Below are positions 31,678 through 40,396 of a stretch of DNA of 64,000 nucleotides, piece by piece (the stretch's first letter is position 1; the number at the start of each line of letters is the position of its first letter). This DNA is from an uncultured Christensenella sp. Lineage in GTDB: Bacteria; Bacillota; Clostridia; Christensenellales; Borkfalkiaceae. The stretch lies in the NCBI GenBank assembly GCA_910586065.1, contig CAJUGI010000001.1:1-64000 (forward strand), written 5' to 3'. The translations under genes and the position numbers were made by a program. The notes under the pieces are model-generated. The model saw nothing but the letters and a program-made list of their open reading frames with translations. It ran no database searches and had not been told where the DNA came from.

Positions 31678-31982
31678 GATTACGGATATAAAAATCCGGT
31701 TATAAGGGTGCATTATGAAATATTCAGAGCGGGCGGGTGACAAAAGTTTTGATAAGGCGGAGGGATTTCCAAGTTAAAACAAAATATAAAATCTTTGAAG
31801 AAGATTAGAGGGATTTTAATAAATTATTTAAAAGAAATTAAAAAACTTACGGCGCGGTACAAATAGTTGTCCGCGCCGTTCCGATTTAAAAAAACGCCAT
31901 TATATGCAGTTAATTCAAAAAGTGTTCTAAACTTGGTTTTGCGGGAATACATTAAGGTAGACTTAAAAATTCGGAGGAAGAT
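31678..31982. other. AT-rich gap with an orphan GC-rich hairpin
   Basis: No gene is supported here. A 20-codon frame starting at ATG 31714 is too short to trust. At 31849-31879 a GC-rich hairpin (ACGGCGCGG / CCGCGCCGT) with a weak T-rich tail looks like a terminator, although no plus-strand gene precedes it. A GGAGGA ribosome binding site for the next gene ends the gap. Confidence 0.5.
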
Positions 31983-32738
31983 ATGGAACAGGAACTTGAC
32001 TACGCCGAGATGCTGGAAATTCCCGTAAACACGGTTAACGTAGTAAAAAAGAAGGGGCTTAACCTTTTTAAGCGCAGAACCGAAAAGGAACAGCCGCAGG
32101 AAGAGGAACTTAAAGATATGGTGGTGGAGAACGTGAACGAGCGCATGGGCGCTTACGTTTATGCCGAGGACGTTTCCGACCCGCCCGTTGAAGAAAAGAA
32201 AAAACGTTTTGACTGGCTTAATAAGGATAAGGGTACGATAGTGCTCATATCCGAACTTGCGGCGGCGTGCGCGCTTGCCGTGGCAATTTTTCTGACCAAT
32301 CTGTTTATGCCGTCAAGCCTTATAAATACTTTTGTCGGGGCGCTCGGTTCGGGGGCACCCGCTGCCGAGCCGGCGTATACCGATTTTACATTGACTTCGG
32401 TAGTTTCCGATTTTTCGGACGCTGAAATAACCGTTGCGGAAAACGGAGTGCTTTCCTTTACCGCAGAGGGCGCAGTTTATCCCGTATGCAAGGGTAAAAT
32501 TTCTTCCGTAACCGAAAAGGACGGGAAGTATACCGTGCAGATTGCGCACACTTCTACTTTTTCGAGCGTAATTACGGGGTTAACGCAGGTGTATTCGGCA
32601 AACGGCACCGAGGTTGCGGCAAATCTTCCTTTCGGATATTCCGACGGCAGCGGCGAAGTGCAGGTGTCTATGTACGACGGCGAGACGCTTTTGAACTGCT
32701 ATAAACTTTCGGGTGAAGTTCCCGTCTGGAATTCGTGA
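31983..32738 (+). CDS. spoIVFA: SpoIVFA-like protein with degenerate M23 domain
   Basis: A 251-residue protein with a cytoplasmic N-terminus of about 80 basic/acidic residues, one transmembrane helix (about 82-106, IVLISELAAACALAVAIF) and an extracytoplasmic beta-rich domain. The last part (GKISSVTEKDGKYTVQIAHT, TGLTQVYSANGTEVA) follows the LytM/M23 peptidase pattern but lacks the HxGxD and HxH zinc ligands, as in SpoIVFA. In Bacillus SpoIVFA tethers and inhibits the SpoIVFB protease until the SpoIVB signal from the forespore. The next gene, overlapping by GTGA, is spoIVFB, which supports the call. Confidence 0.78.
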   Translation: MEQELDYAEMLEIPVNTVNVVKKKGLNLFKRRTEKEQPQEEELKDMVVENVNERMGAYVYAEDVSDPPVEEKKKRFDWLNKDKGTIVLISELAAACALAVAIFLTNLFMPSSLINTFVGALGSGAPAAEPAYTDFTLTSVVSDFSDAEITVAENGVLSFTAEGAVYPVCKGKISSVTEKDGKYTVQIAHTSTFSSVITGLTQVYSANGTEVAANLPFGYSDGSGEVQVSMYDGETLLNCYKLSGEVPVWNS

Positions 32739-33535
32739 AATTAACCGTTCATCCGCTGTTTCTTCTGGTCGGGCTGTTGTCGGCGCTGTTCGGCGGGTTG
32801 CCGATGTTCATAATTTCGGCTGTGACCGCGCTCCTGCATGAGTGCGGTCACATTTTTTGCGCGGCGAGAATGGGCTTCGAGTGCAAAAACATAAAGCTGA
32901 TGCCTTACGGCGCGGCGGCGGTGTGCGACATAGAAGGAATTTCACCCAAAGACGAAATCAAGCTTGCGCTTGCCGGACCTTTGGTAAATTTAATACTGTG
33001 CATTGCCGTTGCGGGGCTGTGGTGGTTTTATCCCGTGACTTACGCCTATACCGATACGGTGTTTGCGGCAAACGCCTCGATGCTGATAATAAATCTTTTG
33101 CCGGCTTATCCTTTGGACGGAGGAAGAGTGGCGGGGGGCGCGCTGACCAAATTTTTAAAACCGAAAACCGTCAACCTTGTGTTGCGCGGGGCGGCTCTCG
33201 TGTTTGCCGCGGCGCTTTTGGTTGTGTTTTTTGTGTGCGGTTACAATGTTTCGGCAATAACATTTTCTTTAATGCTGGCGTGCTCGGCTTTTGAAAAGAG
33301 TCCGCCTGCGCAAAAAATAAATTTTGCCGCGAAGAAGAAAAAACGCGGCAGGGAAATCAAATATATTATTTTAGACGAAAACGCGACCTTTCGCGACGCT
33401 TTAAGGTTTGTTGATAGCAGCAGATATCTGGTAATTCAAATTTACGGCGAAACTTTTCTGGATGAAATAACCGAGGACGAACTTTATGCGCGGCTTATGA
33501 ATTGCGGAATTTACGACAGAATTTTAAGTTCGTAA
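32735..33535 (+). CDS. spoIVFB: SpoIVFB-type M50 intramembrane metalloprotease
   Basis: A 266-residue site-2 protease that in Bacillus cleaves pro-sigma-K in the mother cell. The zinc motif HECGH is at about residues 37-41 in the first helices, and the third ligand motif PAYPLDGGRV is near residue 125. Six helices are predicted. The C-terminal 70 residues are hydrophilic (KKKKRGREIKYIILDENATFRDALRFV) and match the CBS-like tail of the family. The GTG start overlaps the spoIVFA stop. A substrate sigma-K gene is not in the window. Confidence 0.88.
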   Translation: MKLTVHPLFLLVGLLSALFGGLPMFIISAVTALLHECGHIFCAARMGFECKNIKLMPYGAAAVCDIEGISPKDEIKLALAGPLVNLILCIAVAGLWWFYPVTYAYTDTVFAANASMLIINLLPAYPLDGGRVAGGALTKFLKPKTVNLVLRGAALVFAAALLVVFFVCGYNVSAITFSLMLACSAFEKSPPAQKINFAAKKKKRGREIKYIILDENATFRDALRFVDSSRYLVIQIYGETFLDEITEDELYARLMNCGIYDRILSS

Positions 33536-33579
33536 AACCGCCCGCCAGTGCGTAAATTTATATTATAAGGTGATTTGGG

Positions 33580-34254
33580 TTACTTATTCAAAAACGAGTC
33601 TTTGAAAATTGCACCGTCTATATCCTGCGTTAAAACGCGTTTGACGCACTCTTTTCCGAATTCCACAGCGTCTTCCGCGGCGCCTGCAAGCGAGGAAAAA
33701 TCATAATCGCATTTGTAGCTTTGCCGCTTTGTGCGGAAGAGCTGGCGCGTGTAGTTAAAGTGCCTTTTTAAGCACCGCTCTACGCCGGTGACGGTTATCT
33801 GCGGGGCGACGGGTTTAATTGTATCGTATACGGGGCCCGTGCACGAAAGTACCGTATCGCGCGGCAATATGCTGCGGCGGACGTGATAAAATTTGCTGAT
33901 GAATAATCCCAGGTCCGCTTCGAAACGTTGGTGAAGAAAGGGCCCCTTGTGGGAATATTCGTAGGCGTAGACAACGGGGTGAAGTTTGCTGTCAAGCGCG
34001 TAGTGCGCGGCAAAACCCGCCGCATATGAGGGGTTACCCCGACAGATAACGCTGAAAAGTTCTTCGGGGTCCATACGGTGAATTTCGCTGCCTAAGTTGG
34101 ATTTTGAAAATTTGAAGTTATAAGTGAAAAATATATCGCCGCCCTGCGCGCCCAAAAGGTACAGGGGCTTTGATTTTATCTGGGATTTTAAACTTCCGTC
34201 AAGGCGTTCGAAAATTTTTTCCGCCGCCACGGAATGTGAAAAATAATCGGGCAT
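33580..34254 (-). CDS. Zinc-dependent phospholipase C family protein
   Basis: A 224-residue soluble protein resembling the zinc-dependent phospholipase C/S1-P1-like helical fold common in Clostridia. The N-terminal MPDYFSHSVAAEKIFERL, LGAQGGDIFFTY (about 42-53), AAHYALDSKLHPVVY (about 87) and the downstream His supply a plausible His/Asp metal cluster. No signal peptide is seen, so it is probably cytoplasmic rather than a secreted toxin. ATG 34254 starts 1 nt after the stop of the DNA glycosylase gene, so the pair is cotranscribed. The substrate is unknown. Confidence 0.7.
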   Translation of the reverse strand: MPDYFSHSVAAEKIFERLDGSLKSQIKSKPLYLLGAQGGDIFFTYNFKFSKSNLGSEIHRMDPEELFSVICRGNPSYAAGFAAHYALDSKLHPVVYAYEYSHKGPFLHQRFEADLGLFISKFYHVRRSILPRDTVLSCTGPVYDTIKPVAPQITVTGVERCLKRHFNYTRQLFRTKRQSYKCDYDFSSLAGAAEDAVEFGKECVKRVLTQDIDGAIFKDSFLNK

Positions 34255-34255
34255 A

Positions 34256-35083
34256 TTATAAGTTTTGCCGTTTTCCGTAAAATAAATACTGCTGAATATA
34301 GCCCGCATCTTCGCCGAAGAGCTTTTGGAAGTATTCCGTAATTTTATTCCTGTCTGTTAGCTCGCCTGCAAAGTCTTCGTGATAGACTTTTTCTATCCAC
34401 GTGTCCACAGGAAATGAGTCGCGCCGCGAAAAACCGAAAAGCGATATGCAGTCGGCAACCTTGCCGCCGACTCCCTTATAAGTTAAAAGTTCGCGCTTTA
34501 AGTCCGGCGTGGAAAGACTGTCGAGATGGGTTATGCCCTCTTTAAAAACGCGGGCGGAGGTTTCGGCGAGGTAACCGTCGCGGTAGCCGCAACCGCATTC
34601 CTTAAAGAATTCCTTGCCGGCCGAAGCGAGTTTTTCGGAGGAGGGGAAGGCGTAATATTCTTCGCCCATAAATTCTCGTTTTTCGCCCAGCCCCCCGCAT
34701 ATGCGCGAAATAATGCCCTTTATGCGCGGGATATTGTTGTTTTGCGAAATTATAAAGGAATAGAGCATTTCTTCCTTGTTCTGGTTTAAAAGCCGCAATC
34801 CCTTTGAAAGGTCGGCATAATGCGTTAACTGCGGTATATTATGGGTTTTTGCACGTTTTACAATGCTTTTATAGTCGTTGTTTAAATCGAAATAGTTATA
34901 AAAATAATCGCCGTCGCCGTCAGCACACTCGATTATAGTTTTATTGCCGTCTGCGTAAACGTGGCACGCTTTATCCGCGGAAAGTACCGCATATCCCTTG
35001 CCGAACTTATGAAAACGGAAAATCTGCCCGCATTCGAGCACTGCTTCGGGGTTAAAATATTCACTGTCGTAATCGATTTTCAT
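34256..35083 (-). CDS. 8-oxoguanine DNA glycosylase family protein
   Basis: A 275-residue DNA repair enzyme of the HhH-GPD superfamily, with an N-terminal OGG_N beta domain (about 1-110). The helix-hairpin-helix is LLTYKGVGGKVADCISLFG, which contains the catalytic Lys in GKVADC. The conserved Asp lies in SFPVDTWIEK. It removes 8-oxoguanine and nicks the strand. The bacterial Ogg1-like type occurs widely in Clostridia. ATG 35083 was chosen for its GAGGAAA ribosome binding site and because the product starts at the family's usual N-terminus. Confidence 0.88.
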   Translation of the reverse strand: MKIDYDSEYFNPEAVLECGQIFRFHKFGKGYAVLSADKACHVYADGNKTIIECADGDGDYFYNYFDLNNDYKSIVKRAKTHNIPQLTHYADLSKGLRLLNQNKEEMLYSFIISQNNNIPRIKGIISRICGGLGEKREFMGEEYYAFPSSEKLASAGKEFFKECGCGYRDGYLAETSARVFKEGITHLDSLSTPDLKRELLTYKGVGGKVADCISLFGFSRRDSFPVDTWIEKVYHEDFAGELTDRNKITEYFQKLFGEDAGYIQQYLFYGKRQNL

Positions 35084-35175
35084 TTGTGTTTCCTCATTAA
35101 AAAATACAGCCTTTAACGGGCTGTATTTTATCATTTTTTCAACATTGTTGACAAGCGTTTTAGCCATATTAAAAC

Positions 35176-35379
35176 TTAATCTTCCAATCCCAGCAAGTAA
35201 TCGGCGGATACGCCGAAAAATTTGGCTATGGCAATAATAGATAAGGCGTTCGGGATACGCTGTCCGTTTTCCCAATAATATACCGCGGATTGAACGCTCC
35301 CTATATTTTCGGCAAGTTGTTTTTGCGTAAGACCTTTCTCAAGCCTTAATTCTTTTAATCTCTCTCTGAACTTTTCCAT
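35176..35379 (-). CDS. Small XRE-family regulator
   Basis: A 67-residue HTH_3 protein: LKELRLEKGLTQKQLAENIGSVQSAVYYWENG is a textbook helix-turn-helix, and the tail is FFGVSADYLLGLED. Nearly the same tail recurs in the regulator at 49149-49352. ATG 35379 lies 9 nt after a TATAAT -10 box on the minus strand, so the leader is very short or absent. Direct and inverted ATCACAA repeats lie upstream (35402-35464). The target is probably the divergent locus, now eroded. Confidence 0.83.
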   Translation of the reverse strand: MEKFRERLKELRLEKGLTQKQLAENIGSVQSAVYYWENGQRIPNALSIIAIAKFFGVSADYLLGLED

Positions 35380-35401
35380 AGCAAAAATATTATAAAATAA
35401 T

Positions 35402-35464
35402 ATCACAAAAAAGATTAGCAATATAACAATTGTGATTTATAGTTAAAATCACAAAAAAGATTAG
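35402..35464. repeat. Direct repeat ATCACAAAAAAGATTAG, with an inverted half
   Basis: The 17-mer ATCACAAAAAAGATTAG occurs at 35402-35418 and 35448-35464. A reverse half, TTGTGAT, lies between them at 35430-35436, forming an ATCACAA...TTGTGAT palindrome. The position upstream of an XRE gene suggests regulator binding sites. Confidence 0.7.
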
Positions 35465-35551
35465 GGAGAGCTTGAATGCTTATCGGGAGAAATAAATTTT
35501 GCAGAAGGTTTTAAACTTGGTGTCCGTCTTGTTGCGGAGGCATATGAATAA
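35465..35551 (+). pseudogene. C-terminal remnant of a small protein divergent from the XRE gene
   Basis: An open frame of 28 codons after a TAG (35462-35464) reads like the end of a small protein, with INFAEGFKLGVRLVAEAYE just before TAA 35549-35551. This resembles the C-terminal GFxLGxRL motif of DUF6809-type proteins, which often neighbour XRE regulators in Clostridia. No start codon or N-terminal part is present, and the upstream repeat abuts it. It looks like a deletion remnant. The family match is from memory and tentative. Confidence 0.4.
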
Positions 35552-35584
35552 ACCGCGGCGCGTTATTAAACGCGCCGCGGTTTA
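35550..35584 (-). terminator. Terminator of the padR-DUF1700-DUF4097 operon
   Basis: ACCGCGGCGCG / CGCGCCGCGGT stem with an 8-nt loop and T-rich minus-strand tail, 18 bp past the DUF4097 stop. The arms are the same as those of the hairpin at 49425. Confidence 0.8.
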
Positions 35585-35601
35585 TTTGAATCTTAAATTT
35601 G

Positions 35602-36387
35602 TTAGCCTGAAAAAGAGACGGCGGCGGAGCCCGCGCTGACGGAAACCTTTATTTTTTTGCCGCCTGTTCCGCTCTGCGTTTCAAGCCCCGTGCAACTGCC
35701 GGCGCTTACGTCCACAACGGCGTCGTATTCCTGTCTGTTGCCCGCAAAGCCGAGGACGGCGGCCCCTGCCGCAACTTTTATTTCGGTATCGGGGCAGGTT
35801 ATTTTATCCGTTTCGACTCTGCCTGCGTTTACCTCGCAAAAGAGCTTGGTGCAGGTTATATCCCCTATGTCGGCAAGCCCGGCGTTTACGGTTACTTTAA
35901 AGTTCTGACCGGTTATTGCGTTTGTTTTGAACATACCTGCGTTTACGTGCGCCGTAATATCGGCGTATTCGCCGTCGGCAAGCATGACCGAACCCGCGTT
36001 GAGACGGACTGTTACTTTATAAGCCGTGCCTATGGGGAGTTTTATTATTGTGTCGGGAATGGTTGCGCCCCAGGTGAATGTAAACCAATGATGTTTGTTT
36101 ACAACCATTTTAAGCGTGCCGCCTTCGTTTTCGGTTATTGTAGAAGTATAGCCGTTTGCGACGGGGTAGGTTATTTCTATTCTGTCGCCGTCGTAAAATT
36201 CCGTTTTTAAACTGCCGGCATCGACATCGATGTCTATTGCCGTGTTTACGTTTTCTGCGGTGAACGACTTTTCTTCGAATTCAGGTACGAACGACCAGCC
36301 GTTTAATCCGAGCGCGATTACGAGCACTGCGATTCCTATACCGAGTATTACGCAACCTGCGATTATTACCTTAACGAATCCTTTCAT
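35602..36387 (-). CDS. DUF4097-type beta-repeat protein with membrane anchor
   Basis: A 261-residue protein with an N-terminal transmembrane helix (about 5-28, VIIAGCVILGIGIAVLVIAL) and an external right-handed beta-helix-like domain. Its rungs repeat about every 25 residues around NAGS/SAGS turns (VRLNAGSVML, HVNAGMFKT, VNAGLADIGD, VNAGRVETDK, VSAGSCTGL, VSAGSAAVSF). This is the DUF4097/putative-adhesin family. It is the last gene of a padR-DUF1700-DUF4097 operon, a common Firmicutes set that responds to envelope stress. Function is unknown beyond that context. Confidence 0.83.
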   Translation of the reverse strand: MKGFVKVIIAGCVILGIGIAVLVIALGLNGWSFVPEFEEKSFTAENVNTAIDIDVDAGSLKTEFYDGDRIEITYPVANGYTSTITENEGGTLKMVVNKHHWFTFTWGATIPDTIIKLPIGTAYKVTVRLNAGSVMLADGEYADITAHVNAGMFKTNAITGQNFKVTVNAGLADIGDITCTKLFCEVNAGRVETDKITCPDTEIKVAAGAAVLGFAGNRQEYDAVVDVSAGSCTGLETQSGTGGKKIKVSVSAGSAAVSFSG

Positions 36388-37188
36388 TTAATACGCCCTC
36401 CTGCCGCATAAAAAATTTTTGAGCCATCTGAAGAAACCGGTAAACAGTTTCCACATTAAAGATATAAGTTTGAAGAAGAGCGGCATAATAATTAAACTCA
36501 GCCCGAAAAGCACTATGCCCGTCCCCAGAGTAATTGCGCCTGAGGCAACGTTTGTGAACATTTCGCCTATGCCCGAGCCTATCATAGCAACGGAGCTTAT
36601 CAGCAGACCGAACGGTGCGGCGCAAAACCCGATTGTTATACCTATCATACCTATTATAACGCCGAATATGGGCACGCAGAAGACTATGCACAGGAGCACG
36701 AACAGAAAAGTATAGCCGCCGTCCTGTTTTTGTTGCGGCTGCGGGGAATGTGCGCTCCTGTTGTAACCGCTTTCGTAATATCCGTCGTCATAACAGTCGG
36801 TTTTTCTTGTGCGCCCACCGTTGCGGGGTTCGCTGTACCGCTCGCGTTCGGCTCTGCGCTTTTCTTTTTCCGCACGGCGTTCTTCGCGCGCCTGTTCCCT
36901 TTCGGCGCGGCGGTCTTCTCTGTAACAGCCGCGGCTGTCTGCGCCGTATGCGTCGTGTTTTTCACCGTGCGAAGAGTAACTTCCGTATTCCTCGCGGTTT
37001 TCCGCCAGTATTCTCTGCGCCGCGTCGTAAGGAGCGCCGAAGTCGTCTATTATTTCGCGTTCGGAAAAGCCCGCGTCGCGCCTGTCGGCGTAAGCTTCGG
37101 CGTAGTAATCGAGTACGCGCCGTCTTTCGCCGTCGGATACGCACAGCAAATTGGCTTTAAGTTCGTCGCGCCATTCGTTGTAGGTCAT
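36388..37188 (-). CDS. DUF1700 (HAAS) membrane protein
   Basis: A 266-residue protein. The N-terminal 55 residues (YNEWRDELKANLLCVSDGERRRVLDYYAEAYADRRDAGFSE and so on) are the HAAS signalling domain of DUF1700. A long Arg/Glu/Lys-rich linker follows (about 70-150) and then four hydrophobic helices. It is encoded between a PadR regulator, whose stop it overlaps (ATGA), and a DUF4097 protein. HAAS domains are thought to bind PadR-like regulators at the membrane. The unusually long charged linker is noteworthy. Confidence 0.83.
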   Translation of the reverse strand: MTYNEWRDELKANLLCVSDGERRRVLDYYAEAYADRRDAGFSEREIIDDFGAPYDAAQRILAENREEYGSYSSHGEKHDAYGADSRGCYREDRRAEREQAREERRAEKEKRRAERERYSEPRNGGRTRKTDCYDDGYYESGYNRSAHSPQPQQKQDGGYTFLFVLLCIVFCVPIFGVIIGMIGITIGFCAAPFGLLISSVAMIGSGIGEMFTNVASGAITLGTGIVLFGLSLIIMPLFFKLISLMWKLFTGFFRWLKNFLCGRRAY

Positions 37189-37496
37189 AATCTGCCTCCG
37201 AAAAGTTTTTTGTAAATTACGTTAATTTCCTGTAAGTCGCTTCTGCCTTCCAAAAGCCGTTTTAAACCGACGTTGGTAATTTTGTAATACCGCCTGAGCC
37301 TTCCGCTGTATTCCGCAGTGCGCGTGGTCAGGCACCCCGCCGCTTCCAGTCTCTTTAAAATAGGATAAAGAGTGCTTTCGGAAACTTCGATAACGCCTTG
37401 CAGGTCGCTTATGATTTTGTAGCCGTAGCTTTCGCCTTTGCTTATGGCGTGCAGTACGCATACGTCCAAAATTCCTTTTTTGAGTTGAATATCCAT
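37185..37496 (-). CDS. PadR-family transcriptional regulator
   Basis: A 103-residue PadR regulator with the winged helix at about 5-80 (LKKGILDVCVLHAISKGESYGYKIISDL) and the family signature VSESTLYPILKRLEAAGCL. A short dimerisation helix ends the protein. It is the first gene of an operon with DUF1700 and DUF4097 proteins. A palindrome at 37549-37569 in its promoter is the likely autoregulatory operator. Confidence 0.92.
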   Translation of the reverse strand: MDIQLKKGILDVCVLHAISKGESYGYKIISDLQGVIEVSESTLYPILKRLEAAGCLTTRTAEYSGRLRRYYKITNVGLKRLLEGRSDLQEINVIYKKLFGGRL

Positions 37497-37548
37497 AGAA
37501 AAGTCCTTGCTTCGTTAAAATCTCTGCGCTAATGCTCCGCTACGTATA

Positions 37549-37569
37549 ATACTATACATTGCATAGTAT
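37549..37569. promoter_or_regulatory. Palindromic PadR operator candidate
   Basis: ATACTAT-N7-ATAGTAT, perfect 7-bp arms, located in the padR promoter about 55 bp upstream of the start. Its TATACT-like arms overlap a possible -10 box on the minus strand. Confidence 0.7.
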
Positions 37570-37625
37570 AAAAAATCAAGCGTTTTTATAAAGTTTTTTT
37601 AAAAATTTTTTTGCCGCTTCCGCCG

Positions 37626-37655
37626 TTGTATTATTTAAAAATTATTACTTAAAAT
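37626..37655 (+). promoter_or_regulatory. Promoter of the ger operon, leaderless
   Basis: TTGTAT, 18-nt spacer, TAAAAT (37650-37655), then 6 nt to ATG 37662. No ribosome binding site is present. It reads more like a sigma-A than a sigma-G promoter, although a forespore promoter could be hidden in this AT-rich stretch. Confidence 0.6.
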
Positions 37656-37661
37656 AATTTT

Positions 37662-39338
37662 ATGGCAAAAGGAAAAAGAACGGATAACGAAAAACGAAAT
37701 ATGAAAGAGCCGCCGCGCGGAGAAGAGACCTTGGCTGCGCAGAAGGAAAAATCTGCCGTACAACCCGAAATGCAAAACGACGGAGAGGAACGTAAGCCGC
37801 AAAAAAACGCGGACGGCGGACGGGATAGCAAGGAGAGCGCCGGACGGGGAGGCTGTGAAAATAAGAACGGAAAAACTTCGGATTTGCAGGAAAACGTTAA
37901 GTCGGTAAAAAGCGTGCTGACGTCCGAGGATATTCTCGTTTTTGAGTTCGAATCGGAAAACGGCAAAAAATTCGCCGCGATTTTTGCCGACGGACTTATC
38001 GATAAGCAACTTTTGGGCGAGCTTGTGGCAAAGCCCTTGCGTGACGCGCCTAAGGACGCCGGTTACGGTGAAATCAAGCTTTTGCTGGCGTCGCCGGAGG
38101 TTAAGGACGGCACCGACACCGCAGGGGCCGTAAAGGAAATTTCGGGCGGGAACGCGGTGCTGTATATCGACGGCGTAAGCGATTATATAATAATAGGCGT
38201 AAAGAGTCCGCCGGTAAGGGCGGTTGCCGAACCGCCGACGCAAGTTGCCGTTCACGGCCCGCGCGAAGGATTTATTGAAGATATAAAAATAAATCTGGGA
38301 CTTATAAGAAAGCGCGTAAAAACGGAAAAACTGCAGGTAAAGACAATTACTACAGGTAAAAAATCGGAAACGGCGGTTGCGATAGTTTATATTGACGGAG
38401 TGTGTCCCGAGGGGCTCCCCGAAAAAATAGAAAAAGAGATTAACGAAAACAAGATAGACATAGTTCCCGATTCGTCGTACGTGTCGCAATTTATAACAAA
38501 ACGCCCGCGGTCGCTGTTCAAGCGGTGCGGAACTACCGAAAAGCCGGATATTTTCTGTGCAAAGATTTGCGAGGGCAGAGTAGGCGTAGTTGTGGACGGT
38601 TCGCCGATATGTCTTACCGCGCCTTATATGCTTGTGGAGGACTTTCAGTCCGTTGAGGATTATTATATAACTTCCTACCGCGCCACAACGCTGAGGCTTT
38701 TAAGGATTATTTCGCTGTTGATAGGGATTTTTCTCCCCGCGCTTTATATCGCGGCGCAGTTGTTTAAAATTCAGATTATACCCTTTCAACTGCTTTTGAA
38801 AATTTCGAGTTCGGTTGCCGGACTTGCGCTTTCGCCCAGCGTGGAGATGTTTTTGACGCTGTTCGTGTTGGAGGTGTTGAACGAAGCTTCGATAAGAATG
38901 CCGAAATACGTTGGGCTTGCGTTGTCGGTTGTGGGTGCTTTGGTTTTGGGCGACACTGCGGTTAAGGCAGGAATAATTTCCACTCCGGCTATAATAATCG
39001 TTGCGTTTTCTGCAATAGGACTATATACGGTGCCCAACAATGTGGAAACGACTACGACGCTCAGATGGCTGTTTTTGATAATTGCGGGAAGTCTTGGACC
39101 GTTCGGAATCGTAGTTTTGTGCGGGTACATTATAACGTATCTTGTAACGGAACAGGATTACGGCGTGCCGCTGGTTGCGCCGTTTGCGCCGCTTATAAAA
39201 AACGATTTGTACGACGGTTTGGTAAAAGCCGATATGTATACGTTGGGAACGCGTCCCAAAGTATTTAATACCAAAGACAAGGTGCGCCTTAAAAGGTTAA
39301 AGACGCAAAAATCTTCCGGAGGCGGAAAAGATAAATGA
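37662..39338 (+). CDS. gerA: Spore germination protein GerA family (A subunit)
   Basis: A 558-residue A subunit of a nutrient germinant receptor. It has a long hydrophilic N-terminal domain (about 90-330, preceded by 85 residues of Lys/Glu-rich low complexity) and five to six transmembrane helices (about 345-500). Signatures are GEAFIEDIKINL-type, LVEDFQSVEDYY and the helices around SPSVEMFLTLFVLEVLNEASIRMPK. In spores these receptors sit in the inner membrane and trigger germination. It is the first gene of a gerA-gerB-gerC operon with 4-nt overlaps. Confidence 0.93.
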   Translation: MAKGKRTDNEKRNMKEPPRGEETLAAQKEKSAVQPEMQNDGEERKPQKNADGGRDSKESAGRGGCENKNGKTSDLQENVKSVKSVLTSEDILVFEFESENGKKFAAIFADGLIDKQLLGELVAKPLRDAPKDAGYGEIKLLLASPEVKDGTDTAGAVKEISGGNAVLYIDGVSDYIIIGVKSPPVRAVAEPPTQVAVHGPREGFIEDIKINLGLIRKRVKTEKLQVKTITTGKKSETAVAIVYIDGVCPEGLPEKIEKEINENKIDIVPDSSYVSQFITKRPRSLFKRCGTTEKPDIFCAKICEGRVGVVVDGSPICLTAPYMLVEDFQSVEDYYITSYRATTLRLLRIISLLIGIFLPALYIAAQLFKIQIIPFQLLLKISSSVAGLALSPSVEMFLTLFVLEVLNEASIRMPKYVGLALSVVGALVLGDTAVKAGIISTPAIIIVAFSAIGLYTVPNNVETTTTLRWLFLIIAGSLGPFGIVVLCGYIITYLVTEQDYGVPLVAPFAPLIKNDLYDGLVKADMYTLGTRPKVFNTKDKVRLKRLKTQKSSGGGKDK

Positions 39339-40396
39339 AAATCAGCGTAAGACAGATTTGTTTTATAATGTTTGCGTATACAGCGGCTACAAAATTGCTG
39401 CTGTTTCCCACGGTTCTGAGCCTTGACTGCGGCAGGGATTTGCTTTTGCCGGCTTTAATTAATTTTGTTATATGCGGAATCGTTGTGTGGAGTTTAAGCT
39501 ATCTTTCTTCGCGCACCGAAAAAACTTTTTTTCAGCTTTTGGAAGGAACTTTCGGAAACGTTTTTGCCCGCATAATTTACGCATTGTTTGCTGTTATGTT
39601 TATGTTTGCGGCAGTTTTGCCGGTGTTTGAACAAAAACAATACGTGCATGCGATTTTTTACGACACAACGCCGTCGTTTACGGTTTTTTTGCCCTTTTTT
39701 GTTTTCTCGGTTTACGCCGCAAGCAAAAAATTCACCAATATAGGCAGATGCGCCGATATTTGTATGCCTATTTTTACGGTATGCATATTCGCGATTTTTG
39801 CAATGTCTTTTCTGGAAGTGGAATGGGGCAATCTTATGCCGATGTTCAGAACTCCCGCAAACAGAATTTTCGGTTCTTCGCTTGGCACGGCTTATTCGTT
39901 TGTGGAGCCTTGCTGGCTTTTGATGTTTATGGGACATTACAAATATAAAAAAGGGGACGCGGCTAAAATTACTTTTTCCTATGCGGGCGGAGCCGCCGCC
40001 GTGCTGTTGTTTTTGGCTGTATTTTACGGCATTTACGGCGCGATAACTCCTTCGCGCACGTTTGCCTTGGCGAGAATTTCGCTGTTTTTCCCCGCAATAG
40101 AAACTATGGGCAGAATCGATTTGATACTTTTGTTAGTTATGGAAATCGTCATGCTCTTTGCGGTTGTTCTGAATATTCAGCTTGCGGTGCATTGCATCGC
40201 CTCCGTAATAGGCGTAAGCGGGTACGGACCTGTTTCGCTGGCGGTCAACCTTGCGATAGGCGCGGTTGTGGTTTTTACTTCGAATATGTATCAGGACGTT
40301 TACACCGTTTATTTCAAGTGGCTGTGGATTATGTTCATTGCGTTCGCGGTGGCGTTTCCGTTGCTTGCCTGGACGCTTAAAAGGAGGAGAGAATGA
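39335..40396 (+). CDS. gerB: Spore germination protein GerB family (B subunit)
   Basis: A 353-residue integral membrane protein with ten hydrophobic helices, the GerAB/spore permease (APC-like) subunit of the germinant receptor. The start ISVRQICFIMFAYTAATKLL matches the family, and the conserved acidic/Pro pattern FSLVEPCWLLMF-like (SFVEPCWLLMFMGHYKYKKG) lies near residue 190. It probably contains the germinant-binding pocket. The ATGA overlaps on both sides show tight coupling with the A and C subunits. Confidence 0.92.
   Translation: MKISVRQICFIMFAYTAATKLLLFPTVLSLDCGRDLLLPALINFVICGIVVWSLSYLSSRTEKTFFQLLEGTFGNVFARIIYALFAVMFMFAAVLPVFEQKQYVHAIFYDTTPSFTVFLPFFVFSVYAASKKFTNIGRCADICMPIFTVCIFAIFAMSFLEVEWGNLMPMFRTPANRIFGSSLGTAYSFVEPCWLLMFMGHYKYKKGDAAKITFSYAGGAAAVLLFLAVFYGIYGAITPSRTFALARISLFFPAIETMGRIDLILLLVMEIVMLFAVVLNIQLAVHCIASVIGVSGYGPVSLAVNLAIGAVVVFTSNMYQDVYTVYFKWLWIMFIAFAVAFPLLAWTLKRRRE

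Noticed and set aside
36730..37215. 161-codon frame opposite the DUF1700 gene
   Set aside because: Antisense shadow of the Arg/Glu-rich linker; no ribosome binding site and no conserved pattern.
37635..38489. 284-codon antisense frame over gerA
   Set aside because: Opposite-strand shadow of the Lys-rich gerA start; the gerA product has clear family motifs.
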